Shown here in pieces: positions 46,802 through 59,976 of a DNA stretch of 64,000 nt. Numbering within the stretch: position 1 is the first letter of the stretch; each line of letters opens with the position of its first letter. The DNA lies in assembly GCA_037043455.1 (NCBI GenBank), contig JAWPHD010001286.1:186001-250000 (forward strand). Direction: 5' to 3'. A program made the translations under genes and the position numbers. Source of the stretch: Cyrtodaria siliqua (taxonomy: Eukaryota > Mollusca > Bivalvia > Adapedonta > Hiatellidae). Below the pieces are notes generated by a model. That model worked only from the letters and a program-made list of their open reading frames with translations, did no database searches and was not told the DNA's origin.

Positions 46802-46918
46802 GTTTGTTTGAATGTTGTTTTACGCAATTTTTTACACTTTTTAGGCTATACATGACGGTCGATTTATTTTGTGGTAGTGGCCACCGCATTGTTCCTTGGT
46901 AGAACCAGTACTGTATAG
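46802..46918 (-). mobile_element. tRNA-derived SINE, family 1 (copy 5, 5'-truncated)
   Basis: Retains the tail, the TTTTAGGCTATACATGACGG block and AGAACCAGTACTGTATA, then stops. The tRNA-like head is missing, as in incomplete reverse transcription. Confidence 0.8.
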
Positions 46919-48250
46919 GAAACAGGGAAACAAAACCAAAAGTAATAGAGTTACGTGCACTTCGATCATCATTAAACACATTTTTTCTTACACTATTCTT
47001 ACACTATTCTACTGCTGTATAAAAGAGGTTCTGGTATTACCAAATGCAAAAAGTACACCTGTTAAGCCTTATAATTTTTGCTAAACCAAATAATGTCACA
47101 TCGAATTCGATCAAGATCACTTAACCGTAATGTATACTCTTTTTTTTTTGCACATCAGCAAAAATGGCAATATATCACCGTTAAATGAGGTATGACGGGA
47201 AATATTACCAACCATCTCTTGGGTCACATTGATCACAGTAAGATGTCCTTTATCCGTTGACCATAAAGCGTACACTTCAGCACTTAAGGCAAAATGTGCC
47301 AATAAACTGGACACTTTTTCTTGTTTGACCAATCATTCTGGTCAGTTTTAGGGCAATTTTAGTATCATTACGTTGATTAGTTTATGTGTATTGTAGTACA
47401 GTCTTATCAAGCTAACGCGAAACGTGCGATTGTCCCTCCAGCTAAACACTGGACATCAGATGACCATTTGATTGACCGATGGTCACCTTACAACCAGGGT
47501 CATATTTGCCAACCTTCGTCGTCTTTGTGGTTAGTTTCAAGTGATGTGTTTTAAGATATGTCCATGATTGATTGTTACTGAGGCGGGAAATAACGGTGTC
47601 CCTATTTGATACGGGTGACTTTTTTTAAAACAAATTCAAAGAAGAAGAAAGGGCCCTGCTCCCGCGCTGTCGCCTAGTCAATTTCAAAACTTGATTCAAT
47701 GAAAAGTTGTCGATCGGGTTCATATCTTCACAAACTCTAAATTAAAAACCTATCATTTTATGATTTATAAAACTATATTGATTATATAGCATATATCAAA
47801 AAGTGATAGTCTTGACAAAACACACACGCACAAATCTCCGTCTAACTTTGGCCATCAAAACAATAACCTGATCAAAGATAAAAAAAACACAAAAAAACTT
47901 TGAATTATTATATTACAGTAGTTTATTAACTCTAGATTGGTATTTGATTTGAAATATCACTGTCATTTGCTATATTTGTTTCCCTATCTCAATCAACTAC
48001 TTTTTTAATATAACGCTTTCGTTTTCGACACACACTGTTCGAGTGTTGAATCTTTAAATTCACAGAAAAAATTGCTTACGCAATTGCTTGGACATTAATT
48101 ATATCGAAAAACTGTAAAAAAAAAAAGAAGAAAAAAACCCCCTTAACTTACCGAAAATTATGAATCCAAGATAGTGGTTTTTAAAATGCTTGTTTTATAT
48201 TTCTATGTTATCATTTATAATGTGTAACAAAATGATAACTTTACTAACAC
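46919..48250. other. Unassigned DNA
   Basis: No gene or repeat is recognised. The minus frame 47117-47332 has no known motif. Confidence 0.45.
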
Positions 48251-48531
48251 TCATTACGTGGTCCGAGTATTAACTTTCATACCCCACCCAACCCCTTCTC
48301 CAAGAAGCAAAAACGGGGTTGGCTGGAGTATAAAATAAAACATTAATTTCGTCTTAAAACGTTGGCATATTTAAAATTAAAACATTTAATAGGTAGTTTT
48401 AAACAGGTTTTTGTATTTTTTCTGTAACAAATGTTTTTAAACGTGTTTTATTGTCGAAATATCTGTTATAAAATCCTGCTAATATAAGCTTTCCCATCGC
48501 TTAATGGAACTAAGGCTGGACCACGTAATGA
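48251..48531. mobile_element. Candidate MITE with 14-bp inverted ends
   Basis: TCATTACGTGGTCC (48251-48264) is perfectly inverted as GGACCACGTAATGA (48518-48531), 281 bp overall. Just inside, CCACCCAACCCC and GGGGTTGGCTGG can also pair. No second copy or clear target duplication was found. Confidence 0.6.
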
Positions 48532-49464
48532 CTCTACTTCCGTTTCAGATTATATTGTCTTAGTAACACATCATACGCACAGGCTCATACAGATAGAAAA
48601 TCAGAGCATACTAAAAATTTCATGTTAAAAAAAGTTTCCATTTCTGGCTTAAATGAAAGAAATTTCAAATTGCTGGCAAAAGATGAATGGAAACAAAATG
48701 TTCGATTCAATGAACTATTTTTTCTCAGTAAACAACAAAGCGGCTAATTAATGACACTTTGCAGACGTTCGTACATACAACGCTAAGTATCTAAACGTGT
48801 TGTCAACTTGTTTTTTTGATTGTTTTGTCGCATACTCTTTGCGTTTATTTATCCCTTAATTGTGTGTTTTGAATGCGTGTTTTAGATTGACTGCAGTGAC
48901 TGCTACATTTCCTGTATCTACTTTTGATGTTAAATTTGGCAGTGTACATGTTTGCAACTTTAACTGCCAAAACCTGAGGATCAATATATTTCAATTAATT
49001 ATGTTTACCACAAACGGTATAGAAGTCATGCCGAAACTTTGGTACACAGCCAACCAGGTGTTTATGTATAATTTCACGGCCTTACCGATTCTAGACTAGG
49101 CCAACTCGTAATAGGGAAAGAGTACGACATAGGCTTGTCTGTCTGATAAGTTACAAGCAGAAAAAGCAAATTGCAAGAGCACGTTTGAGATGGGGGTATG
49201 TGTCAAAAGGTGAAAAGTAACTGATTGCGAATACCTGTACAAACTTGTTTTTTTAACGTTGGGTATAGGAGGTGAAATTGAAAAGTAAACAACTTGAAGC
49301 ATTATCACAAAGCCTATAGAAATATAAATGTTCACCAGACCATTTAGAGAATAGCTTTATAATTATTGTACTGTAGTCATTTATAAATAAAACAAAAAAT
49401 CTTACCGAAATAAAACTTTTATAACTGAAAACTCAGAAACTTATATTAAACGCTTTTTATTCTT
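48532..49464. other. Unassigned DNA
   Basis: Contains the second half of the dispersed pair described at 35868 (about 48840-48925). The 79-codon frames at 48860-49099 and 49096-49335 have no recognised family. Confidence 0.4.
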
Positions 49465-49990
49465 ACAGAAGATCACCATAACACACAGACGCTTTATATG
49501 GCAGTGTTCACCACCATGACGTCTTCCATAAGGTCACCATAACATACAGACGCTCTATAGGGCACTGTACACCACCATGGCGACTTCCAGAAGATCGCTT
49601 ATGGCGACCTCCAGAAGATCGCAATAACACACAGACGTTTTATATGGCAGTGTACACCACCATGGCGACTTACAGAAAATCACCATAACACAAAGACGCT
49701 TTATTTGGCAGTGTACACCACCATGGCGACTTCCAGAAAATCACCATAACATGCATACGCTTTATATGGCAGTGTACACCACTATGGCGACTTCCAGAAG
49801 ATCACCATAACATAGAGACGCTATATAAGGTACATCACCATTGTCAATTCAAGAAGATCACCTTAACTTACAGATGCTTAATATGACAGTGTGAACCACA
49901 TGGCGACTTCAAGAAGATCACCTTAACAACCATATTTTTAATATGGCAGTGGACACCACCATGGCGACTTCCAGAAGATCACCGTTCAAC
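49465..49990. repeat. 61-bp minisatellite, about eight units
   Basis: The unit GGCGACTTCCAGAAGATCAC then CATAACACACAGACGCTTTA and TATGGCAGTGTACACCACCAT repeats every 61 bp (for example 49681 to 49742). It shares the GGCAGTGTACACCACCATGG and CCAGAA parts with the 71-bp array that follows. The latter has about 10 extra bases. Confidence 0.9.
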
Positions 49991-52900
49991 ACAAACGACT
50001 GAACTCCAGAAATCATGGGTCACCATCCTATACAAAGATTTATATGGCAGCGTACACCACCATGACGACTGTAATCCATAAACCATTGGTCACTATCCCA
50101 TACAAAAGCTTTATATGGCAGCGTACACCACCATGGCGACTGAAATCCAGAACACATGGGTCACCATCCCATACAAAAGCTTCATATGACAGTGTACACC
50201 TCAATGGCGACTGAAGTTCAGAAGCAACGGGTCCATACAAACGCTGTATATGTCAGCGTACACCACTATGACGACTGAAATCCAGAAACCATGGGTCACA
50301 AACCCATACAAACGCTTTGTACAGCAGTTTACACCACCAAGGCGACTGAAATCCAGAAACAATAGGTCACCATCCCATACAAACGTTATATATTGAAGCG
50401 TACATCCCCATGGCGACTGAAATCCAGAAGCAATGGGTCACCGTCCAAACCAAAGGTTTTATATTGCAGCGTACTCCACCATGGCGACTGAAGTCCAGAA
50501 GAAATAGGTCGAAATCCCATGAAAACACTTTATACTGCAGTGTACACCAACAAAGCGACTGAAGTCCAGATAAAAACGGGTCACCATCTCATACAAAGGC
50601 TTTATATGGCAGCGTACACCACAATGGCGACTGAAATCCAGAAACCATGGGTCACCATCCCATACAAACATTTTGTACGGCAGTGTACACCACCAAGGCG
50701 ATTGAAGTTCAAATAAAAGTGGGTCACCGTCACATACAAAATATTTATATGGCAGCGTACACCACCATGGCGACTGGAATCCAGAAACCATGGGTCACCC
50801 TCCCATACAAACACTTTGTACGGCAGTGTACACGACAATGGCGACTGAAGTTCAAATACAAATGGGTCACCGTCTCATACAAACGCTTTATATGGCAGCG
50901 GACACCACCATGGCGACTGAAATCCAGAAACCATGGGTCACCATCCCATACAAACGCTTTGTACGGCAGTGTACACCACCAAGGCATCTGAAATCCAGAA
51001 ACAAGACGTCACCATACCATACAAACGTTGTATATGGAAGCGTACATCCCAATGGCGACTGATATCCAGAAGCAATGGGTAACCATCCCATCCAAACGTA
51101 TTATATTACAGCGTACACCACCATGGCGACTGAAGTCCAGAAGAAATAGGTCACAATCCCATGAAACCCCTTTGTTCGGCAGTGTACACCAACAAGGGGA
51201 CTGAAATCCAGATAAAAATGGGTCACCGTCTCATACAACAGCTTTATATGGCAGCGTACACCACAATGGCGACTGAATTCCAGAAACCATGGGTCACCCT
51301 CCCATACAAACACTTTGTACGGCAGTGTACACGACAATGGCGACTGAAATCCAAATAAAAATGGGTCACCGTCTCATACAAAAGCTTTATATGGCAGCGT
51401 ACTCCACCAAGGCGACTGAAATCTAGAAACCATGGGTAACCCTCCCATACAAACGCTTTGTACGGCAGTGTACACGACAATGGCGACTGAAATACAGATA
51501 CAAATGGGTCACCGTCTCATACAAAAGCTTTATATGGCAGGGTACTCCACAATGGCGACTGAAATCCAGAAACCATGGGTCACCATCCCATACAAACGCT
51601 TTGTATGGCAGTGTACACCACCAAGGCGACTGAAATCGAGAAACAATAGGTCACCATCCCATACAAACGTAATATATTGAAGCGTACATCCCCATGGCGA
51701 CCGAAATCCAGAAACCATGGGTCACCCTCCCATACAAACACTTTGTACGGCAGTGTACACCACCAAGGCGACTGAAATCCAGATAAAATGGGTCACCGTC
51801 TCATACAAAAGCTTTATATGGCAGCGTACGCCACCATGGCAACTGAAATCTAGAAACCATGGGTCACCATCCCATACAAACGCTTTGTACGGCAGTGTAC
51901 ACCACCAAGGCGACTGAAATCGAGAAACAATACTGGTCACCATCCCATACAAACGTTATATATTGAACCGTACATCCCCATGGTGACTGAAATACAGAAA
52001 CCATTGGTCACCATCCCATACAAACGCTTTGTACGGAAGTGTACACCACAATGGCGACTGAAGACCAGATAAAAATGGGTCACCGTCTCATACAAAAGCT
52101 TTATATGGCAGCGTTCACCACCATGGCGACTAAAATCCATAAACCATAGGTCACCATCCCAGACAAACGCTTTATATGGCAGCGTACTCCACAATGGCGA
52201 CTGAAATCCAGAAACCATGGGTCACCATACCATACAAACGCTTTGTATGGCAGTGTACACCACCAAGGCGACTGAAATCGAGAAACAATAGGTCACCATC
52301 CCATACAAACGTTATATATTGAAGCGTACATCCCCATGGCGACCGAAATCCAGAAACCATGGGTCACCATACCATACAAACGCTTTGTATGGCAGTGTAC
52401 ACCACCAAGGCGACTGAAATCGAGAAACAATAGGTCACCATCCCATACAAACGTTATATATTGAACCGTACATCCCCATGGTGACTGAAATCCAGAAACC
52501 AGATAAAATGGGTCACCGTCTCATACAAAAGCTTTATATGGCATCGTACACTACCATGGCGATTGAAATCCAGAAACCATGGGTCACCATCCCATACAAA
52601 CGCTTTGTACGGCCGTGTACACCACCAAGACGACTGAAATCCAGAAACAATACGTCACAATCCCATACAAACGTTGTATATGGAAGCATACATCCCGATG
52701 GCGACTGACATCCAGAAACCCTTGGTCACCCTCCCATACAAACGCTTTGCACGGCAGCATACACCATCATCGCAACTGAAAACCAGATACAAATGGGTCA
52801 CCGTCGCATACAGAAGCTTTATATGGCAGCGTACTCCACCATGGCAACTGAAATCTAGAAACGATGGGTCACCATCCCATACAAACGCTTTTTACGGTAG

Positions 52901-53480
52901 CGTACACCACCATGGCGACTGAAATCCAAAAAACATGGGTCACCATCCCATACAAACGCTTTGTACGGCAGTGTACACCACCAAGGCAACTGAAATCCAG
53001 AAACAATACGTCACAATCCCATACAAACTGTGTATATGGCAGCGTACATCTCCATGGCGACTGGAATCTGAAACCATTGGTCACCATCCCATACACACGC
53101 TTTGTACGGCAGCGTACACCACCATGGCGACTGAAGACCAGATAAAAATGGGTCACCGTCTCGTACAAAAGCTGTAGATGGCAGCGTACACCACCATGGC
53201 GACTAAAATCCAGAAACCATTGGTCACCATCCCATACAAACGCTTTATATGGCAGCGTACACCACCATGGCGACTGAAGTCCAGAAGCAATGGGTCACCG
53301 GCTCATACAAACGTTTTGTACATGGCGACTGACGTCCAGAAGAAATAGGTCACCATCCCATACAAACGTTGTATATGGGTCACCGTCCCAAACAAATACT
53401 TTGCATGGCAGCGTACACCATCATGGCGACTGAAATCCAGTAGCAATGGGTCATCGTCCCATGCAAATGCTTTATGTGGC
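49991..53480. repeat. 71-bp satellite, about 49 units, with 642-bp higher-order repeat
   Basis: The unit GGCGACTGAAATCCAGAAAC then CATGGGTCACCATCCCATAC, AAACGCTTTGTACGGCAGTG and TACACCACCA has a 71-bp period (50912 to 50983). Units alternate between TTTGTACGGCAGTG and TTTATATGGCAGCG types. A rare unit type, GAAGCGTACATCCC, recurs at 50395, 51037, 51679 and 52321, exactly 642 bp apart each time, which is nine units. A further 142-bp duplication is seen at about 52200-52466. Short frames on both strands are by-products of the unit. Confidence 0.93.
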
Positions 53481-54629
53481 AATCTCTATATGACAAAAAA
53501 TAATAAACCCACACATTGATAGCGAGTTATCGTACTGCACAACATTGCCAATAATAGTGTTCTGATAGTTTATCGTAATCGCCTTTGCACGAATCTATCG
53601 TTTTGGATGTATACATGTCGGTGTCTTTAATTAAAGAGAGGTATAACATATTCCGACAAATAACTCACTTAATGGGAGATAGCTGTTGTATAAAACGCTT
53701 CGTACACAACACCACACACTTATCAACGTGAATAAGTTTCGTAAACTCCTAAACGATATTATTAACAATAACTCCAAATATGTATTTTAAAACACACTTG
53801 TGTTTACCTTTCAATATTTACTGGAAAATAAACATAATCTGTCGAGGTCATTAATTCGTAAAAGAAAACCTTCAAGCTGTAGAAGCTCAAAGAGGCAATA
53901 AAAAACAAAAGCAATCAAAATCAGAGTTATACCCACCATTCATGTCTGATAAAATAAAAAACTTCTTGGTTACAAGTAACACATTGCCGAGGTATGATTT
54001 TAATACTGCAATAAATAACATATATATGTGACATAATGTTAATGTACATCCATCAAATAATGGAAAAGAATGACTTTGAACGGTTCAACAACAACAACAA
54101 AAAAGTACACTTTAATCTGATTATCTTACCTCCAGATATTAAAGGCGTAAAACTAGAAAACACACTAAAACTTAATCAACCGGAAGTGAGAGATAACTCT
54201 GTGCTCACTATCTGCCGATCGTCCAACTAATGGACCGCACAAAAGGCTATTTTACTTTTTATTCGTCCACAGGGCAGACAAATGATATAAAGCGTGCAAA
54301 AGATTAGGCAATATTTGGTGTTTAGTGATTTTGTAAGAATTTAATAATCGTGGCTTATTGATGCACACCGGTATTACATAGCCGGTGGGGAAATGTTTAA
54401 ATAGTATAACCTCTGATAAGCCTTATAAGTATCCGACCGTAATTTGACGCTATCTACAAAAAACAACATTTGTATTTTACATTCCAGGTAAATTATTTAT
54501 GTGATAAGTCACCATTAGTAATACAATGTACAGAGAGTATTGTCACCAAATCGTATATTTTTCTGAGTCGTGTCGGAGACTAACGAGTCTTTCAACAGTT
54601 TTCCAGTTGGAAAAATATTGAAATACGAA
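53481..54629. other. Unassigned DNA
   Basis: No gene or repeat is recognised. The 64-codon frame at 54036-54230 has no known domain. Confidence 0.45.
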
Positions 54630-56290
54630 TTGTCTATATTCTATGGGCATAGTCCCATAAATGCAAAGCCGATTGTCTATCTTTTATGGACACTCCACTG
54701 TGTACGCAAAAACAATTGTCTATATTTTATGGACACGCCATGCATTGTCTAGCTTTTATGGACACGCCATTGCATACGCAAAAACAACTGTCTATCTTTT
54801 ATAGATATACTCCTTATTTTGTCCAGTTTACAGACATATTCAATACTCCTTATGGTCTACTAGCTTTTATAGACATAATCAATATTCCTGACTGTCTACT
54901 AGCGTGTATAGAATAATCAATATTCCTGACTGTCTACTAGCGTGTATAGAAATACTTAATACTCCTGACTGTCTACTGGCGTTTATAGAAATACTCAATA
55001 CTCCTGACTGTCTACTAGCGTTTATAGACATACTCAATACACCTGACTGTCTACTAGCGTTTATAGACATACTCAATACTCCTGACTGTCTACTAGCTTT
55101 TATAGACATATTCAATACACCTGATTGTTTACTTGCTTTTATAGACATACGCAATACTCCAGATTGTATACTAGCTTTTATAGACATATTAGATACTCCC
55201 GATTGTCTACTAGCTTTTATAGAAATACTCAATACTCCTGGTTGTCTACTAGCTTTTATAAACATATTCAATACTCCCGATTGTCTCTACTAGCTTTTAT
55301 AGACATACTCAATAGTCAATACTCCCGATTGTCTAGTAGCTTTTATATACATATTCAATACTCCGTATTGTCTACTAGCTTTTAAAGGCATATTCAATAT
55401 TCCCGATTGTCTACTAGCTTTTAGATATATTAAATACTCCTTATGGTCTATTAGCTTTTATAGACATACTGGAATACTTCTAGTTGTCTACTAGCTTTTA
55501 TAGACATACTCAATAGTCAATACTCCTAATTGTCTACTAGCTTTTATAGACATATTCAATACTCCGTTCCACCAGCTTTTATAGACATATTCACTATTCC
55601 CTATTGTCTATTATCTTTTAGATATATTAAATACTCCTTATGGTCTACTAGCTTTTATAGACATACTGGAATATATATAGTTGTCTACTTGTTTTGATAG
55701 CCATACTCAATAGTCAATTCTCCTAATTGTCTACTAGCTTTTATAGACATATTCACTACTCCGTTCTACCAGCTTTTATAGACATATTCAATACTCCCGA
55801 TTGTCTACTAGCTTTTATAGACATACTCAATACTCCTGGTTGTCTACTAGCTTTTATAGACATATTCAATACTCCAGATTGTCTACTTGTTTTATAGACA
55901 TATTCAATACTCCTGACTGTCTACTAGTTGTATAGACATATTCATTACTCCTGATTGTCTACTAGCATTTATAGACAGACTCAATACTCCTGGTGGTCTA
56001 CTAGCTTTTATAGACATATTCAATATTCCGTTTTGTCTACCAGCGTTTATAGACATATTCAATATTCCCGATTGTCTACTAGCTTTTATAGACGTACTCA
56101 ATACTCCTTATTGTCTTCTAGCTTTTATAGACATTTTCAATACTCCTGAGTGTCTGCTAGCTTTTATAAACATACTCAATACTCCTGGTGGTCTACTAGC
56201 TTTAATATACATATTCAATATTCCGTTTTGTCTACTAGCTTTTATAGATATACTGCGTATTGTGTTGCGTTTATAGACATTCTCCTTACA
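54630..56290. repeat. 39-bp minisatellite, roughly 40 units, with local 5-unit order
   Basis: The unit TGTCTACTAGCTTTTATAGA then CATACTCAATACTCCTGAT has a 39-bp period. As 39 is a multiple of three, the plus frame 54904-55293 reads LLAFIDILNTPDC repeatedly and minus frames read similarly. At 55300-55780 a five-unit block of about 197-201 bp recurs. CAATAGTCAA lies at 55310, 55511 and 55708, and TTAGATATATTAAATACTCC at 55421 and 55618. The left edge (54630-54880) is diverged. Confidence 0.93.
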
Positions 56291-57536
56291 GTCTAGCTTG
56301 TATGCACATACTCCTATAAATGCAGAAGGAGATTGTTTTACTTGTATGGACATTTAGACACATATTCAAACGAGATTGAACAGATTAATAGACATACATC
56401 TACATATGAAAGTAGATTGCCTAGCCCATACACTTGCATATACAAATTCGGGAAATTTGAAATTGACAACAAAGTAATCTCGGCCCTTTCGATGGTATAT
56501 TGTATGGTATTGTGTGGTATTGTGTAATCATCTTAATCGTAAAATGGCATATCGTGTGTCTTATGCTTGTCCTCGTTAGAGGGCGTGGTTAGCGTTGCAT
56601 TTACAACTGTTTTTTATCACAACAAAACAAAACAAAAAACAACATTAAAATCGACCTGTAGTGTTTTTTTATGTTAAACTATTTTCTATTACGATCTTAA
56701 TTATATGTCTATCATTATGTTTAAACTAACTTAATACCTTTGCTTAACCGCATTAAAAAATTAGATAGCCACACGTGATGACATGATGTAGAAGAAGTAC
56801 TATGGATGTCGCATTGCCAAATCATATTAGATGACAGTCGCATAACAATACATTGACCTACTGAATACAGAGCGGCTCCGATTTCTACCACCGCTACCAT
56901 TAATTTGTTTTATATCTTATCACATTTCTATACGCCATAACATAACACCAACGCATTGATTTGGCTTTATCCTCGCGTAGAGGTTTTTATGTTTTAGTGT
57001 TGATGATTTATGTTTTGGTTAAGTATAACATTAAAAACATATCATGGCAGTCTAGATTGTACTTTTGGTTTTTCAAGGTTTTTCAAAACTCACCAAGAAA
57101 TCAGGTCATCATTTAATGATATAAGAACATATGAGAAGAACTGTCTTTCTTTTGAAATAACACAACAAACACACAATAAAAGGATGCACCGTTTAAAGAC
57201 ATTCCACCAGCCTACTGAACTGTTCCCTACCCTACTTATAAACGATTGTACAAACATTGACGACATCTGCATGCTTTGCATTTAGAAAAAGGGTGAACCA
57301 CATGTTTGAAAGTGATGTTGACTCTGTAAGAAAGTTCGTGATACAAATCGGTATACATTGTATATCACAAATAATTGGTTATTTTAACAAACAAAGGTTC
57401 ACTCATATATATATAGTGACTTCACCACACATTTAATACTATACATTTATGTTTCTCTATTAGGGCTTCAATTTACATGTGTACACATCTGTTTCTGGGG
57501 CATCTTTGCTTTCCTTTACAGTTAAAATCGCATTGG
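56291..57536. other. Unassigned DNA
   Basis: No gene or repeat is recognised. The 91-codon frame 57010-57285 is outside repeats but shows no family signature. Confidence 0.4.
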
Positions 57537-57730
57537 TTTGTTTGTTTGTTTGAACGGTGTTTTACACAATTTTAACACATTTTAGGCCATATATGACGGA
57601 TCGATTTTGTTTTGTGGTAGAGGCAGACCACCCCATTTTTCCTGAGTAGAACCAGTACAGTATACCTCCCGCCATCTGTAAGAATCGACATTTTCTCACT
57701 AGACAATTTGAGCTCCCAGTGGGATTTCGA
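57537..57730 (-). mobile_element. tRNA-derived SINE, family 1 (copy 6, 5'-truncated)
   Basis: The tail TTTGTTTGTTTG, body AGAACCAGTACAGTATACC and AAGAATCGACATTTTCTCAC are present. It ends at AGTGGGATTTCGAAA, within the box B region, so the tRNA-like head is lost. Confidence 0.85.
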
Positions 57731-59809
57731 AAGATCGCATTGGAGGAAAGTATTTAAATGAACGTGTCGTTATTACTAAAGAAGCTGCCCAAACCTGGTT
57801 AAAACATAAATTCGTGTTACCTATTATGTAACTTAATTCTAGCAATAAAGCTTCAATTTGAAATACTTTCACACACTAAAACTTTAAAATCGAAAATAGA
57901 GATAAAAGTTTTTGTTACTGATGTGTCCGGTTTCTCAACACCTGCATTGCGTATATGGATATAAGAAGCATGTTCCTGCGATGCAGTTTTAAACCCATTA
58001 ATTACAACATGCATGGTCTAAATTGTTGGAACGATAGTGTTACATATAACAATGGTTGTGTCTCTTTAATTTACATAACACATTATCTTATATCAATTCA
58101 TTGCAAACCATGAACTAAATATTAGTGATATATATTGTGTGTTTTTTATAGTCTGATACCGCGCAATGGTTTCTTGTTCGGGTGCGCAGTGACAATTTTT
58201 TTATTCAAGTAAAACATGCTTTTTCTTTGAGCCTGTGCTAGACGGCTCGAAATGAGATATAACCATTAAAATAGCTTATCGAATAAATTAATATAATTCG
58301 TCCGATCATTAAGTATATGGTAGTAAATGGTCTTATCACTAATCATTCTTCTTAAAGAGATTCTGGCATTTTTGTTCTTGGATCTTTTTTGCACCAACAT
58401 TTATTCCTTATTATGTATATGATAGATTGTGCCAAAAGGAACCTTTTTTCTCTTCAAGTGAATATATTTGCCACTTGACAGTTTACACAGAAATGTACCA
58501 TATGATGGATACTAACTTCTTGTATACAATGGTTGTTTAAAAATGTTTAATTTGTTCAAAGCATAAAAGTACCATATGGCATTTGGCACCTTTCTGCACA
58601 AAACAAATGTAGCTCGGTACCTTCTTGCACTAAGGAAATAACTGATATATGAATGACCCCTTATAGCATGACGTCATAATATTCTTAAATGAAGGAATAA
58701 AGCCAGCTGCAGTATATTTCAGTTGATTTAAATTCAGCGAACTAGAATCAATATATTTTCAATTTAGTAAATGTATTTGAGCTTTTTATATAGGACGTTC
58801 TACACCGAACATAATGTCGTAATTTATCTTAGAGTACATCCTGAAATGCTTTCCAAGTAATAGTGTATTTATACTAAATGATAATATGTAAGTTGTGTAG
58901 GTGAAGTAGAATCCCGCTTAAGCCGCTGCTAGGGGCATTAGAGCTGTTGCTTCTTACATTACCTTTCACGTACCGACTCAATAAAACCAAGTCTGCTACT
59001 TTATTCTTTTGGTTGTATGTGTTGCTTCCAAAGAATTCCCCTTATCAGTATTTATATGCAAGGTTTATTATAAGATCGTTGTCTTTAAACTTTCTTTCCT
59101 ATGATATAGCATATATAAATGTGAAGGTCATCTGTGTATAAACAGTGCACGTGCTATGCTTGTCACGTAACTATGTGCGCCAAACTAATATATGTAGAGA
59201 ACATCTCTACAAAGTTTAAACCTACATCCCGTAGAGAATACAAAATTTAAACAGATTTATAAGCGTTTCAATAGTATACCTTTCATTAAACATGATACTT
59301 ATAAAGTACAAACATAAACAGTAACCGCCTGCTATGACGCGAGGGTAACGTTACACCAAGGTCAACTAATTTATATTTACTTTATTAAATGTCAAAAGAC
59401 TATTCCTTCTATTTAGAAAGATGTATATTTAGTTGTTAATACTATTACACATCTAAGCATGTATTACACGCGCTAATGATCTGTTACACGTGATATGCAT
59501 GTAGTGCACGTTATATGTATGCATTTTATGTACTAATTTTCCAATATTTCTATATGATAACAATGTGTCTTTGCCATGTTTTTTGTCTTGAAAAACAAAA
59601 CTTCAGGCAAAGTTGTGCTGAATTTGGCCCAATTATAATTAGAATCATTTTGCTTCTCTATTAATGCACATGTTAAGAAGTAAACAAAATAATCTCATTG
59701 TATATTTACAAATTATCAAAATAAAATAATAAAACGTTCCATGTTGTAGACATCCTTTTACATGTTGTTTCATATACAGACAATCTGTGATATTAGACCT
59801 TAACCCGCT
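57731..59809. other. Unassigned AT-rich DNA
   Basis: No gene, RNA or repeat is recognised over about 2 kb. Confidence 0.45.
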
Positions 59810-59813
59810 AATC

Positions 59814-59972
59814 AAAACTATAAAATTTGCGTCCATTGTAAAACTAGCAAGCTGATCACGGTTTACAATGTCCGGCTGCTGATCAGTCATTTTCTCCCAA
59901 ACACCCCTTTGCCACATAAATGGAATGGTCTTAATTCAAAGAAAGAACAGTCCATTATATATATGTAGCGGG
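59814..59972. mobile_element. piggyBac-like MITE (copy 2, 159 bp)
   Basis: Flanked by TTAA (59810-59813 and 59973-59976), with perfect CCCGCTA / TAGCGGG ends. The interior matches copy 1 at 42356, with blocks TTTACAATGTCCGGCTGCTG and CATAAATGGAATGGTCTTAA. The left half differs more between the copies. Confidence 0.85.
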
Positions 59973-59976
59973 TTAA

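Noticed and set aside
54904..55293. 129-codon frame of 13-residue repeats
   Set aside because: It follows the 39-bp minisatellite exactly and ends where the units shift phase.
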